From Bartonella schoenbuchensis R1 (lineage in GTDB: Bacteria; Pseudomonadota; Alphaproteobacteria; Rhizobiales; Rhizobiaceae), in assembly GCF_002022685.1 (NCBI RefSeq), contig NZ_CP019789.1, forward strand, positions 1-64,000: a stretch of DNA of 64,000 nt. Direction: 5' to 3'. Positions 8,769 through 17,468 of this stretch are shown piece by piece (position 1 is the stretch's first letter; every line of letters begins with the position of its first letter). Position numbers and translations under genes: made by a program. Below the pieces are notes generated by a model that did no database searches, was not told the DNA's origin, and saw only the letters and a program-made list of their open reading frames with translations.

Positions 8769-9600
8769 CTATTATGGAGATTTATTTAAAAATTACAAGA
8801 GACTTTTATTGAAAGGAAAACTTACAAATTCGTAATGAAAGAGCACATTTTAACTGGAAATATTTAATTTTTTCAAGGATATTTTAAAAGATTAGGAATC
8901 TATTTTATCAGTAGTTTGAATGAACAATTTTGCTTAAATAAATTTGAAAAGAATTAGCTATATTCAGTAATATTTATTAATGCGCATAATTTCAAAAGCT
9001 TAGTTAAGCACTTTATTTTTTAATGAATACTAAAGATTTTTCTATTTTTGGTGATTACAATAATTCATAACTGAAGTACTATCCAAGCCAAATTTTAGTT
9101 GTTAGTACCTCAATAGCCAAAAGAGGCACTATTTTTATATCGTCAATTTTATAAAAACAAATCAGAATAATCTAAAACAGTAACAAAATCTGTTTTATTA
9201 ATATCTCCGATATTATACTGTTCATTTAGTGGCAATAAAGAACGTTAAAAACAGCCTATGAGATGTTAGATTTTAACCTAAAGGCATTTTTTTCTATTAG
9301 CTTAAATCCGTAGTTATTAATCCGGTGTTAGTTTTCTAACAACGGCTTTATTATACATTAAAATACTACACAAAGCTGGAAGAAGCTTTAGTAATATCGC
9401 GAACTAAAGAGTGAGTATCGAATTTTTCTATTGTAAATTAGGATTACAATTTTACTAAGCTCTGTAAAGAAAAAACAGTAGCAGATAGAATGTAAATACG
9501 TTGTGGGTTAACCTTATCAGTAGATAAAATAAGAAGTTATATTTATAGCAGAAATAGCTTCATAAATAATGAAGTAGTATATTATTCCTCGGAAGTATTA
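8769..9600. other. Gene-free AT-rich region
   Basis: About 830 bases without a credible gene on either strand; stops are frequent in all frames. One hairpin stands out: arms TAGTACCTC (9102-9110) and GAGGCACTA (9122-9130), followed by a T-run on the plus strand. It could end an unannotated short transcript. Nothing else was recognised. The stretch is typical of Bartonella regions left after gene loss. Confidence 0.5.
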
Positions 9601-10089
9601 TTATTGAGATAGCTTTTTTTTCGAAGCAAGAATACGGAATTCATCAATTAACACGGCAATGGATCCAAGTGTTATGAAAGTATCAGCGAGATTGAAAATA
9701 GCAAAAGAAAAGATGCCATCAATGTGGAATGATATATAATCAGTAACATAATGGAAACGAACACGATCAATAAGATTTCCAATTGCTCCACCAAGGATCA
9801 AAACAATACCAAAGTGTGTTAAAATTTTATCACGCTCGATATTTTTCCAAAACCATAAAAGGAAAACAATAATGATGAGCGTAAAAGCAATGATTCCCCA
9901 ATGGGAAAAGGAAGAAAGAAATGAAAACGCAATACCAGAGTTGCGTACGTGGTAAAGCGAAATAAAAGGAAGAAGCGGAATTTTTGTTTCTAAAGGTATA
10001 GTCTGTATAACCCAAAATTTTATCGCTTGATCAAGTAAAACTGTAATAAACAAACCAGAAAAAAGGAAGGATAATGATTTGTGTGTCAT
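9601..10089 (-). CDS. lspA: Lipoprotein signal peptidase (signal peptidase II)
   Basis: LspA is the inner-membrane aspartic protease that removes signal peptides from prolipoproteins after lipid attachment. The 162-residue protein has four hydrophobic segments. It carries both catalytic aspartates in conserved boxes: GGAIGNLIDRV and FNLADTFI. The N-terminal motif DQAIKFWV and the HVRNSGIAF box are also typical. A TGAGGT ribosome site precedes the ATG. The gene lies just downstream of the SpoU methyltransferase gene in the same direction, so the two may be co-transcribed. Confidence 0.95.
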   Translation of the reverse strand: MTHKSLSFLFSGLFITVLLDQAIKFWVIQTIPLETKIPLLPFISLYHVRNSGIAFSFLSSFSHWGIIAFTLIIIVFLLWFWKNIERDKILTHFGIVLILGGAIGNLIDRVRFHYVTDYISFHIDGIFSFAIFNLADTFITLGSIAVLIDEFRILASKKKLSQ

Positions 10090-10106
10090 ATTTTGACCTC
10101 ACATAA

Positions 10107-10141
10107 GTTCAAGTGTTAAATCGTGGGTTCAAGTGTTAAAT
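10107..10141. repeat. 15-base direct repeat, 20-base period, at the SpoU methyltransferase 3' end
   Basis: GTTCAAGTGTTAAAT occurs at 10107-10121 and again at 10127-10141. The second copy contains the last codons of the methyltransferase gene. The duplicated unit is 20 bases, not a multiple of three, and brings in the present stop codon. Without it the frame would run a few codons differently and stop just before lspA. Confidence 0.7.
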
Positions 10142-10955
10142 AAGGACGGCGAATTTCATAAAGCATAACAGCTGTAGCTATAGCCAAATTAAGCGAATCG
10201 GCACGTCCATTTTGCGGAATGCGCACCAGTTGATCACAGCGATCAGCGAGGACATCTGGTAAACCTTGTTGTTCATTTCCCATTAAAAGTATAATAGGAC
10301 CTTTTTTAAGATCAACACTACGATAATCAACAGATGTTTTGAGATGTGTTCCAATAATGATGCCTTTAAAGTGTGTAGACCAATTCAAAAAGGCGCTTTC
10401 ACTAAAACGGTAGAGTGGTACGGAAAAAATTGATCCCATTGTTGCGCGTACTGTTTCAGGTGAAAAAGGATCTGTCGTTTCGCCAATCAACATAACCCCT
10501 TTTGCTCCCACTGCATCTGCAGTGCGGATGATGGTACCAAGATTTCCAGGATCACGTACACGATCAAGTGCAATATAGACATCTTGAGTTAGTCCCTTTA
10601 TCATTTCAATAGGGTGCCACTGTTGTTTAAAAATGCCAACAACTGTTTGCGGATTATCACGCCGGGTAATAGATTCCATAACTTTTTGTGAAGCTTTAAT
10701 GACAAAACCACCACGAGCTACAGTACGTGCAGCTATATTTTCAATAACAGTGTTACCAACTTTATTTTTAGATAAAATAAGTGTTTGAATTGCCCAGCCA
10801 AGGTTTAAAGCATCAATCACCAGTTTAAGTCCTTCTGCCATGAAGACTCCATCTCGATTACGGTTCTTCTTTTGATTGAGTGCTTTAAGGCTTTTAATAA
10901 TAGGGTTGCTAAGAGAGGTGATTTCTTTAACTTGACCTGTTTTTTGTGTATCCAT
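10116..10955 (-). CDS. SpoU/TrmH-family RNA 2'-O-methyltransferase
   Basis: This is a SPOUT-class RNA ribose methyltransferase of about 279 residues. An N-terminal substrate-binding domain (L30e-like) is followed by the SpoU fold with motif 1 in ALDRVRDPGNLGTIIRTADAVGA, motif 2 in LLMGNEQQGL and motif 3 in DSLNLAIATAVMLYE. The ATG at 10955 directly follows the stop of the upstream methyltransferase gene and is preferred over a TTG at 10970. The likely target is rRNA, but this branch contains several RNA specificities and I do not assign one. The 3' end has been altered by a 20-base tandem duplication. Confidence 0.88.
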   Translation of the reverse strand: MDTQKTGQVKEITSLSNPIIKSLKALNQKKNRNRDGVFMAEGLKLVIDALNLGWAIQTLILSKNKVGNTVIENIAARTVARGGFVIKASQKVMESITRRDNPQTVVGIFKQQWHPIEMIKGLTQDVYIALDRVRDPGNLGTIIRTADAVGAKGVMLIGETTDPFSPETVRATMGSIFSVPLYRFSESAFLNWSTHFKGIIIGTHLKTSVDYRSVDLKKGPIILLMGNEQQGLPDVLADRCDQLVRIPQNGRADSLNLAIATAVMLYEIRRPYLTLEPTI

Positions 10956-10957
10956 GT

Positions 10958-11902
10958 TCAAGCAATCCAACGGCTAAAGAGAGAAGTAGAAAGAGCACGT
11001 CCAGCAGTTTCTTCACGCAAAATTAGTTCTCCTGATTCAATTATACCACCAAGATTTATCAATTCATCACGCATTAAAGTATGAAGTGCATAAAAAGAAG
11101 CACGAATAGTATAGGCTGTAAGCACGATGGATAATGGTTTATCAGATAAAAGGTTGCGACAATTTTTAATCATTTCTGGTAAATGGTCAAATAATTGCCA
11201 AACCTCACCATGAGGTCCACGTCCATAAGCAGGAGGATCAAGAAGAATTATGTCGTAGGTTTTTTTACGACGTAATTCGCGTTCAACGAATTTTACAGCA
11301 TCGTCACAAATCCAACGAATGGAACGATCTGATAAGCCCGCTTTTTCCTGATTAGCTTTTGCCCAAGTGATGGCTTTTTTAGAAGCATCAACATGGGTAA
11401 CAGTTGCACCTGCACGTGCACCAATCAAAGAAGCAACACCTGTGTAACCAAAAAGATTGAGCAATTTGATAGGGCGCTTGGCTTGGATAATTTGTTCTTC
11501 CATCAAACGCCAATGAGCATCTTGTTCGGGAAAAACACCTACATGACGAAAAGAAGTAAAACGTCCCCAAAAAGGCAAACCATTCCAAAAAAGAGGCCAT
11601 GTTTCATCAAGTTGTTTTTTAGGAAAATGCCAGCGACCAATACCCTCCTCATCTCGATTGCCTTTGAAAATGGCATCAACATCAGTCCAATTTTCTTGTG
11701 GTAGAGCGGGTTTCCATAATGCTTGACCTTCTGGTCGGATAATACGGTAAGAACCGTAACGTTCTAATTTTCGTCCATTGCCAGAGTCAATTAAGGCATA
11801 GTCTGCACTGGGACTTGTTTCTAAAATAAGAGGTATTTTTTCTTGCGGGTACACACCATTGAAATGTGTTTGAAAGCATTTTGCAGACATATTTGGTGTC
11901 AT
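10958..11902 (-). CDS. Class I SAM-dependent methyltransferase (COG1092 / RlmI-like)
   Basis: This 314-residue protein has a Rossmann methyltransferase core with the SAM loop LLNLFGYTGVASLIGARAGA at roughly residues 147-166. An acidic HVDASKKA segment follows and then the catalytic DPPAYGRG box. The DPP[AS]-F/Y-type box and overall layout match the COG1092 group, which includes rRNA cytosine methyltransferases such as RlmI. The N-terminal PUA domain of RlmI is not obvious here. RNA is the most probable substrate. The next gene, another RNA methyltransferase, starts two bases after this stop, so the two probably form an operon with lspA. Confidence 0.82.
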   Translation of the reverse strand: MTPNMSAKCFQTHFNGVYPQEKIPLILETSPSADYALIDSGNGRKLERYGSYRIIRPEGQALWKPALPQENWTDVDAIFKGNRDEEGIGRWHFPKKQLDETWPLFWNGLPFWGRFTSFRHVGVFPEQDAHWRLMEEQIIQAKRPIKLLNLFGYTGVASLIGARAGATVTHVDASKKAITWAKANQEKAGLSDRSIRWICDDAVKFVERELRRKKTYDIILLDPPAYGRGPHGEVWQLFDHLPEMIKNCRNLLSDKPLSIVLTAYTIRASFYALHTLMRDELINLGGIIESGELILREETAGRALSTSLFSRWIA

Positions 11903-12044
11903 AGTACTTTCTTTGCAAGAAGGTTTATTATGAAAGACTATTGAATTTCTAGAATAATGTGAAAATTCGAAATTAATTAAACATTATAAAAAAAGCAAGA
12001 ATACCTTTAAGATTCATTGTCAAACACAATAAGGGTGAAATTCA

Positions 12045-12368
12045 TTAAGGTGTCGTTATATTAAGGTTTTTAGCAATTGACGTCTTTAATTTCTCAAGCT
12101 CTGCTTTACTTTTTTTAAGAGCTTTACGATATTGACGTTGTATAAGCCAATGCACTGCACTACTCAACAAAATACCAAGAGCAAGAAAAATAAAAAGCCA
12201 AACAAAAAAGGGAGCTTGATAAGTAAAATTTTCAGAATTAGTTCGAAAAGGATCAAGCGTTAAAGTAACAATTTGACGATTAGCTATAGTAAAAGCAATC
12301 AAAAAAATTGTAAGAGGCACTAAAATAATTGCCAAAAGAATACGTTTGGTTGTCATGAGTTTACTCAT
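12045..12368 (-). CDS. LapA-domain (DUF1049) inner-membrane protein
   Basis: This is a 107-residue protein with two transmembrane helices (about residues 9-29 and 50-72) and a short C-terminal coiled region rich in Lys and Glu. The spacing and the sequence [14 protein letters not shown] between the helices match the DUF1049/LapA family, linked in enterobacteria to LPS assembly control. In Rhizobiales it commonly follows ihfB, as here, where the ATG overlaps the ihfB stop. The trpF-trpB-trpA genes that usually follow in relatives are not present. No direct function can be claimed. Confidence 0.85.
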   Translation of the reverse strand: MSKLMTTKRILLAIILVPLTIFLIAFTIANRQIVTLTLDPFRTNSENFTYQAPFFVWLFIFLALGILLSSAVHWLIQRQYRKALKKSKAELEKLKTSIAKNLNITTP

Positions 12369-12643
12369 TTATTCAGTCGATCCCGCAAGTCTTTACCTGT
12401 CTTGAAGAAAGGAACCCATTTTTTTTCAACGACAACGGTTTCACCTGTTCGTGGGTTACGACCATTGCGCGCTGAACGACTTTTGACGGCAAAAGCTCCA
12501 AAACCACGAAGTTCAATACGGTCGCCATTAATGAGCGCTGTTGAAATTTCTTCAAAAACAGCATTTACAATATTTTCTACATCACGCTGAAGAAGATGTG
12601 GGTTATAACGAGCAATAATTTGTATGAGCTCTGATTTGATCAA
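12365..12643 (-). CDS. ihfB: Integration host factor beta subunit, TTG start
   Basis: IHF-beta pairs with IHF-alpha to bind and sharply bend DNA in recombination, replication and transcription. Starting at the TTG of 12643 gives a 92-residue protein beginning [21 protein letters not shown] after the initiator, exactly the family N-terminus. A GAGAGG ribosome site lies a few bases upstream. The 42-base upstream extension of the frame does not resemble the family. The DNA-binding arm region includes RNPRTGE and the C-terminus ends [16 protein letters not shown], as expected. A rare start codon may lower expression. The stop overlaps the following lapA-like gene. Confidence 0.94.
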   Translation of the reverse strand: MIKSELIQIIARYNPHLLQRDVENIVNAVFEEISTALINGDRIELRGFGAFAVKSRSARNGRNPRTGETVVVEKKWVPFFKTGKDLRDRLNK

Positions 12644-12837
12644 AATAGCCTCTCTATTTACACAAAAAAGATTATATTTTACCAATTATGCATTCCATGT
12701 GCGCACGTTACGCATATAGATTAATAAAAACAGAATAAAACCAAGAGCAGTCAGATTGCAAGAAGCAAAATTTAAAAATACATATTAAGAGATGCTACAG
12801 ATTGAAAAAAGTAGAGTATTTGAGAGATAAAACAAAT

Positions 12838-13482
12838 ATGACTATGCACAATTACCGTGAAGATTTTTCAATAAAATCATCTTCTGATGATATTTTTAAG
12901 AAAGCATATCATCATTCGTGTCGAATCCGTTTGTTAAAAATCTTTTTACCTCTCGTGGCATTGATTATAGCGCTGGTTTTTTCTTGGTTTATATTTTTTT
13001 CTCTTTCTGCTTCCTCTGGTAGTGTGGTTTTAAAGAATGAAGATGATGAGATAGTAAAATTGATAATGGTTAATCCAAGATTAGAAAGCTATACAAGTTC
13101 TCACAAGCTTTATTGGCTTGAAGCGCAAGAAGCTTTTCAAGATTCTCTACATTCTGAGGTGGTTGGATTACAAGGTATTACAGCTGAGATACCTTCAGGC
13201 AAATTGGGGACAGCTTTTCTCCAGGCACAAAGTGGGACTTATGATCATATTAATAATCATTTAAAATTAGATAAGCCGTTTACAGTCAAAACACAGGACA
13301 ATATGGTCGCACAGTTCATAGCTGCTGATATCGATTTATCTGAAAGCCAATTGAAAACCGATCAATGTGTACATATTAAACGTGCAGGCTTATCTCTTAA
13401 AGCAAATACTTTGCAAATTCATGAAAAAGGGCAAAAGATATATTTTCAGGGTGATGTGCATTTAGTGATCGACAAACAATAA
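12838..13482 (+). CDS. lptC: LPS export periplasmic-anchor protein LptC
   Basis: LptC links the LptBFG transporter to LptA in LPS export. The protein has one N-terminal membrane helix (about residues 33-56) and then an OstA-like beta-jellyroll domain reading KLYWLEAQEAFQD through LSESQLKTDQ. I prefer the ATG at 12838 (214 residues) because the family begins shortly before the helix; a TTG at 12802 would add 12 residues. It heads an lptC-lptA-lptB cluster in the order usual for alphaproteobacteria. Sequence conservation in LptC is low, so the call rests on topology and neighbours as well as similarity. Confidence 0.87.
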   Translation: MTMHNYREDFSIKSSSDDIFKKAYHHSCRIRLLKIFLPLVALIIALVFSWFIFFSLSASSGSVVLKNEDDEIVKLIMVNPRLESYTSSHKLYWLEAQEAFQDSLHSEVVGLQGITAEIPSGKLGTAFLQAQSGTYDHINNHLKLDKPFTVKTQDNMVAQFIAADIDLSESQLKTDQCVHIKRAGLSLKANTLQIHEKGQKIYFQGDVHLVIDKQ

Positions 13483-13566
13483 ATTAAAACCAACACGAAT
13501 CTTTAAATGATGTTTATGGGAGATAAATCTGTACATAAACAAATGGGAAAATTGAGGGTAAATTAA

Positions 13567-14166
13567 GTGCAGCCAAGAACATCATATAAAAAACAAATGG
13601 GTTTATATTTGGCTTTAATCTTGGGAACATTAGGATTAACAATGGTTTGGGGACATGCTGAGGAAGCTCATTTCGGGATTAATTTATCAAATAGTAAAGA
13701 GCCCATAGAATTGCATGCAGATTCCTTAGAAATACGCGATAAAGAGGAGATTGCTGTTTTTAGTGGCAATGTTTCAATTGTTCAAGGTGAGCGACTGATG
13801 CAAACATCACAATTAATTGTTTATTATGATAAAACACATAAAACAATTGATGAAAATAAGAAAAACATAGAGTCAACATCGCCTGTTGGTTTTGATGTAA
13901 CAGGTATTAAGAAAATGGAAGCGTTGGGAAAGGTTTATATTAAAATAGCCACGCAAATTGCTACCGGTGATAAAGGTATTTTTGATAGACAATCAAATAG
14001 GATGATTTTGACAGGTAATAAAGTTGTCTTGAAAGATAATAATAATGTTGCGACAGGGTGCAAGTTGACAGTACATATGGAAAGCGGAAAAGCTTTTCTC
14101 GAAGGTTGTCAGGCGTTTGAGAAAAAGAATCGTGCTTCAATCATTTTAAAATCAAGTCAAAAATAG
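13567..14166 (+). CDS. lptA: LPS export periplasmic bridge protein LptA, GTG start
   Basis: LptA forms the beta-jellyroll bridge that carries LPS across the periplasm. The 199-residue precursor starts at GTG with GAGGG upstream. A signal peptide runs to about residue 31 (cleavage near GHA-EEA), followed by an OstA_N domain that opens IELHADSLEIRDKEEIAVFSG and has the repeating beta pattern of the family. It lies 84 bases after lptC and 13 bases before lptB. Together the three genes make the core of the export machine; lptF, lptG, lptD and lptE are not in this window. Confidence 0.92.
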   Translation: MQPRTSYKKQMGLYLALILGTLGLTMVWGHAEEAHFGINLSNSKEPIELHADSLEIRDKEEIAVFSGNVSIVQGERLMQTSQLIVYYDKTHKTIDENKKNIESTSPVGFDVTGIKKMEALGKVYIKIATQIATGDKGIFDRQSNRMILTGNKVVLKDNNNVATGCKLTVHMESGKAFLEGCQAFEKKNRASIILKSSQK

Positions 14167-14179
14167 CTATTAAGATTTT

Positions 14180-14974
14180 ATGCTTAAAATCAAAAAAACA
14201 AAACAAACAACGAGATATGATCTTGCAAGTGAGGCTTTAAAACAACCTTTAAAAGGAACTTTAGTTGCGCGTCATTTAGTTAAAGCTTATCGAGGAAGGC
14301 AGGTTGTTAAGGATGTTTCTTTTAATGTCTGCACCGGTGAGGCTGTAGGTATTTTAGGCCCTAATGGTGCTGGTAAAACTACTTGTTTTTATATGGTTAC
14401 AGGTTTAGTTGAAGCCGATGGGGGGACAATTGAAATTAATGGGTTTAATGTCACCCATATGCCGATGTATCAACGTGCGCGTTTGGGTATTGGATATTTA
14501 CCACAAGAAGCATCTATTTTTCGCGGTCTTTCAGTAGAAAATAATATTAAAGCTGTTTTGGAAGTGATCGAAAAAGATCGCTTTAAACGTCGTGAAGAAT
14601 TGGATGCACTTTTATGTGAATTCAAAATTGATCATTTGCGCAAAACACCAGCTATTTCTTTATCTGGGGGTGAACGACGGCGACTTGAAATCGCACGTGC
14701 TTTAGCTTCACGCCCCAATTTTATGTTGCTTGATGAGCCATTTGCAGGAATTGACCCTATTGCTATTTCTGATATCCAACGACTCGTTCATCATTTAACT
14801 CAACGTGGTATCGGTGTTTTGATAACTGATCATAATGTGCGTGAAACATTAAATCTTGTTGATCGTGCTTATATTATTCATGAAGGACAGGTGTTAATTG
14901 ATGGCTGTCCGAACGATATTATCAATAATGCTGATGTCCGCAGAATTTATTTGGGCAATCAGTTTTCTCTTTGA
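14180..14974 (+). CDS. lptB: LPS export ABC transporter ATPase LptB
   Basis: LptB powers extraction of LPS from the inner membrane by LptFG. The 264-residue protein has Walker A GPNGAGKTT (residues 60-68), a Q-loop (YLPQEASIFRGL), the ABC signature LSGGERRRLEIARAL, Walker B FMLLDEPFAGIDP and the switch His in ITDHNVRETL. The first 25 residues are a basic extension also seen in rhizobial versions. In relatives rpoN and hpf follow before ptsN; here about 600 bases of largely non-coding DNA follow with only an hpf remnant. Confidence 0.96.
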   Translation: MLKIKKTKQTTRYDLASEALKQPLKGTLVARHLVKAYRGRQVVKDVSFNVCTGEAVGILGPNGAGKTTCFYMVTGLVEADGGTIEINGFNVTHMPMYQRARLGIGYLPQEASIFRGLSVENNIKAVLEVIEKDRFKRREELDALLCEFKIDHLRKTPAISLSGGERRRLEIARALASRPNFMLLDEPFAGIDPIAISDIQRLVHHLTQRGIGVLITDHNVRETLNLVDRAYIIHEGQVLIDGCPNDIINNADVRRIYLGNQFSL

Positions 14975-15289
14975 TTATTTTAATGTGCTATAGAAGATCA
15001 AATTAAACTTAAAAGATCATAATTATAAGGGGTAAAATGCTGCTTTCTATCAATTATATCTGATTTGCATCTTTGCATACGTCAAGCCAATTACAAAATG
15101 TACGCATAGCTTTTAATAGAGTGGTTGTAATAGAGTAGTTGAATGTATTTTATACAGCTTTGTCGTTATCATTAGTTGTTTTAAAGCCATACGCTGATAC
15201 TCCAAATAAGAATACCACTTTAGCTTAATATGTATGTGGTATTATGGAGCTTATTGTAAGAGAGAGAACAATCTTCCAAAGGTTATAAA
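14975..15289. other. Gene-free region where rpoN would be expected
   Basis: No coding frame of note. In most Hyphomicrobiales rpoN (sigma-54) follows lptB; no sigma-54 motif or recognisable fragment was found in this stretch on either strand. The DNA is AT-rich with dense stops. The region leads into the hpf remnant. Confidence 0.5.
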
Positions 15290-15460
15290 TCAACTATAAC
15301 AATTGAAGAGTTAATAAAAATGATGATGACTATTACTAGAGCAGGAATTAAATTTTGATTGACAAGGTAGTTTTATTTTTGTTTTCCCAATGTTGTTGAG
15401 AACAGGCTTGAGCGTGTTTATCATCAAATTAATAGTGATATTAGAAAGATTAATTCATAG
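15290..15460 (+). pseudogene. hpf: Remnant of hpf (ribosome hibernation promoting factor)
   Basis: One plus-strand frame shows two segments resembling rhizobial HPF. The first is TITRAGIKF at 15329-15355, matching the family VTV-[ET]-K-S-G-x-x-F strand. The second is NVVENRLERVYHQI at 15389-15430, matching the AADRIEKRLRRYKRRL helix. They share a reading frame but are separated by in-frame stops at 15356 and 15368 and by a spacer about 17 codons shorter than expected. No intact start region was found. The position between lptB and ptsN is where hpf lies in relatives. The assignment rests on remembered family sequence and synteny. Confidence 0.55.
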
Positions 15461-15578
15461 CTATTATGAAAAAATAGCGTACGTAAGATATTGACAGAAA
15501 TAGACAAAAACTCTTAAAAATTAATACTATTTTGGGATTTGTAAATAAGTATTTAAGCGTAAAAAAAGGAAAAAAGTT

Positions 15579-16043
15579 ATGAATTTGAGTGAGTTAATTG
15601 CACCAGAAGCAATTATTCCAGTGCTTAAAGCAAATTCGAAAAAACAAGTCCTGAAAATTTTAGCTGAGAAAGCTAATGAGTTAACAGGCCTTAATGAGCG
15701 TATGGTTTTTGATGTTATTTTGCAGCGTGAAAAATTAGGATCAACTGGTGTGGGAAATGGTATTGCGATCCCTCATGGGAAATTTCCTAATATTGATCAA
15801 AATATCTGTATCTTTGCTCGTCTTGAACATCCAGTTGATTTTGAAACTTTTGATGATGAACCTGTTGACCTTGTTTTTCTACTCTTAGCACCAGAGCATG
15901 CTGGCACGGATAATTTGAAAGCTTTGTCACAAATTATGCGTATTTTGCATTATTCTGACGTTATTGACAAATTACGCAATACACATGATGTTGACGCGCT
16001 TGATGCTTTATTACTTCAACATTTAACATTAAATGCAGCCTGA
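15579..16043 (+). CDS. ptsN: Nitrogen-type PTS EIIA protein
   Basis: PtsN (EIIA-Ntr) is the final phosphoacceptor of the regulatory PTS and usually controls potassium transport or nitrogen-linked processes by protein contacts. The 154-residue protein carries the phosphorylated His in GNGIAIPHGKF (around residue 66) and the typical opening LIAPEAIIPVLKANSKKQVLKILAEKA. It has its own AAAGGAA ribosome site. Its usual neighbours rpoN and hpf are missing, so it is probably transcribed from its own promoter in the preceding gap, or from lptB read-through. Confidence 0.95.
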   Translation: MNLSELIAPEAIIPVLKANSKKQVLKILAEKANELTGLNERMVFDVILQREKLGSTGVGNGIAIPHGKFPNIDQNICIFARLEHPVDFETFDDEPVDLVFLLLAPEHAGTDNLKALSQIMRILHYSDVIDKLRNTHDVDALDALLLQHLTLNAA

Positions 16044-16549
16044 GAGGCAATATTGGTACAATATGTATTATGGTAGAAATAATCGAAGGCGGGATGTGAC
16101 ATAATTTATGTTAAAGTAATTAATCTTAAAAAAAAAGATTAATATCCTGCTAGTCTCTTTTGTAAATATTTCAAAATTAGAAGGCACATAATATTTGATA
16201 ATTTTGCGATATTTCTTTTGAATAAGCAAAATAAAGAAAAGGCGTAAAATAGCGTCGCACACAAATCTAAAAGTTGGCTTAATTGATAAGGAATGTGATG
16301 CCTGATCTTTAAGCATACTATAGTAAGTGAACATAAAGTGTTCGTATTTCGTGTATAGGCAAAGAATTGATCAATATAGAGACAAAACTGCTCTTGTATT
16401 TTTATGCGTGTAGATTCAATTTTTGATACCGATTAATGATAGCAACAAGATTTTAAAATTCAAAATTTCCCACAAAAAATACATTTTTCAAAATTGTGTA
16501 ATAATTTATTTGTATACAGTATAATTCTTACAATTTGTTGCTTAACGAT

Positions 16550-16578
16550 TTGACAATCGTGTTCATTTTTGTTCTATT
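16550..16578 (+). promoter_or_regulatory. Candidate sigma-70 promoter
   Basis: TTGACA at 16550-16555 and TCTATT at 16573-16578 are separated by 17 bases, the ideal spacing. The -35 box is perfect and the -10 box weak. It would serve either the IalB-family gene with a 320-base leader or a separate small RNA. Confidence 0.35.
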
Positions 16579-16770
16579 TTGCAATCAAATTATCAAACAG
16601 AGTGAAGGTATATTTTTATTTTAAACGGCAGAAATATACTCGTTTACGAAAACATAAGTTCTTTATGCAAAAATAAATTTGACGAAATGAAATCAGAGTG
16701 TTGTCTTTTTATCTGGTTATAAATAAAAAAATTTATATTCTATAAAAGCCAAAAGGCTACACTAGAATGA

Positions 16771-16803
16771 AAGGCTTATTTTAATTAGAAGCCTTATTTT
16801 ATT
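16771..16803 (+). terminator. Hairpin with T-rich tail
   Basis: AAGGCTT (16771-16777) and AAGCCTT (16789-16795) pair perfectly over seven bases with an 11-base loop, followed by ATTTTATT. It lies 100 bases upstream of the IalB-family gene, so it would act as an attenuator or as the end of a short upstream transcript. Confidence 0.4.
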
Positions 16804-16902
16804 GTTAAATAATTAACAACAATAATGCTAAATATTTAGCCAGCCTTTGTTAGGCTTCATTAATAAAAGAGTTTTGTTAAAGAGAATAAAGAAGTGAGCT
16901 AA

Positions 16903-17412
16903 ATGAAGATGTTAAAAAAGACTTTTATCACTACGTCTGTGATGATTCTAGCTGCTGCTGGGATAACATGGGCACAAACGCCAAACCGCCTAAATCAATT
17001 TGAAGCTTGGGGAGCTTATTCTTATAAATCATCAGAAAATACAGTTTGTTATGTGTTATCAGTACCTTTAAGTGCACTTCCGACAACTGTTAATCATGGT
17101 GATAATTTCTTTTTGGTCACTAAACGGTCTGATTCACCTGTTACATTCGAACCGCAATTTATGGCTGGTTATACACTTAAAGAAGGGTCAAAAGTTACTG
17201 TAACTGTTGGAGATAAAGATTTTGACTTTTTTACAAAGGATTCATCAGCTTGGTTAGCATCATCGGAGATGGAAAAACAGCTTGTTTCTGCTATGCGTTC
17301 GGGTAAAGATATGGTGGTAAAAGCAACCTCAAAACGGGGAACGCATACTACTTACACTTATTCCTTAAAAGGGGTGACAGCTGCGTTAAATATGGCACAA
17401 AAATGTCATTAA
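16903..17412 (+). CDS. Invasion-associated locus B (IalB) family periplasmic protein
   Basis: This is a 169-residue secreted protein of the IalB family (PF06776), named after the Bartonella protein needed for erythrocyte entry. A Sec signal peptide spans about residues 1-24 (hydrophobic core VMILAAAGI, cleavage after TWA). The mature part opens RLNQFEAWGAYSY and holds two cysteines, Cys49 and Cys168, that could form a disulphide. This is probably one of several paralogues rather than IalB itself, since the nudix partner gene ialA is not adjacent. A long leader with a possible attenuator precedes it. Confidence 0.85.
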   Translation: MKMLKKTFITTSVMILAAAGITWAQTPNRLNQFEAWGAYSYKSSENTVCYVLSVPLSALPTTVNHGDNFFLVTKRSDSPVTFEPQFMAGYTLKEGSKVTVTVGDKDFDFFTKDSSAWLASSEMEKQLVSAMRSGKDMVVKATSKRGTHTTYTYSLKGVTAALNMAQKCH

Positions 17413-17468
17413 AGCGCTTATAATTTTTTAAAATAGCTATATAAACTGGAAATCAATGGCTATTTTAT

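Larger units (their letters stand above)
16044..16902. other. Long AT-rich intergenic region with small hairpins
   Basis: About 860 bases without a supported gene; an 88-codon minus-strand frame at 16068-16334 has no recognisable features. An inverted repeat TTAATCTT/AAGATTAA lies near 16120-16142 but has no T-run. A promoter-like TTGACA-17-TCTATT at 16550-16578 and a hairpin with a T-rich tail at 16771-16803 could bound a transcript of about 215 bases ahead of the IalB-family gene. Confidence 0.45.

Noticed and set aside
16068..16334. 88-codon minus-strand frame after ptsN
   Set aside because: AT-driven composition, no ribosome site and no recognisable motif; probably chance.
17430..17466. 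AAAATAGC/GCTATTTT inverted repeat as a terminator after the IalB-family gene
   Set aside because: The loop is over 20 bases and the 3' arm abuts the rlmN start with no clear T-run, so it is not convincing.
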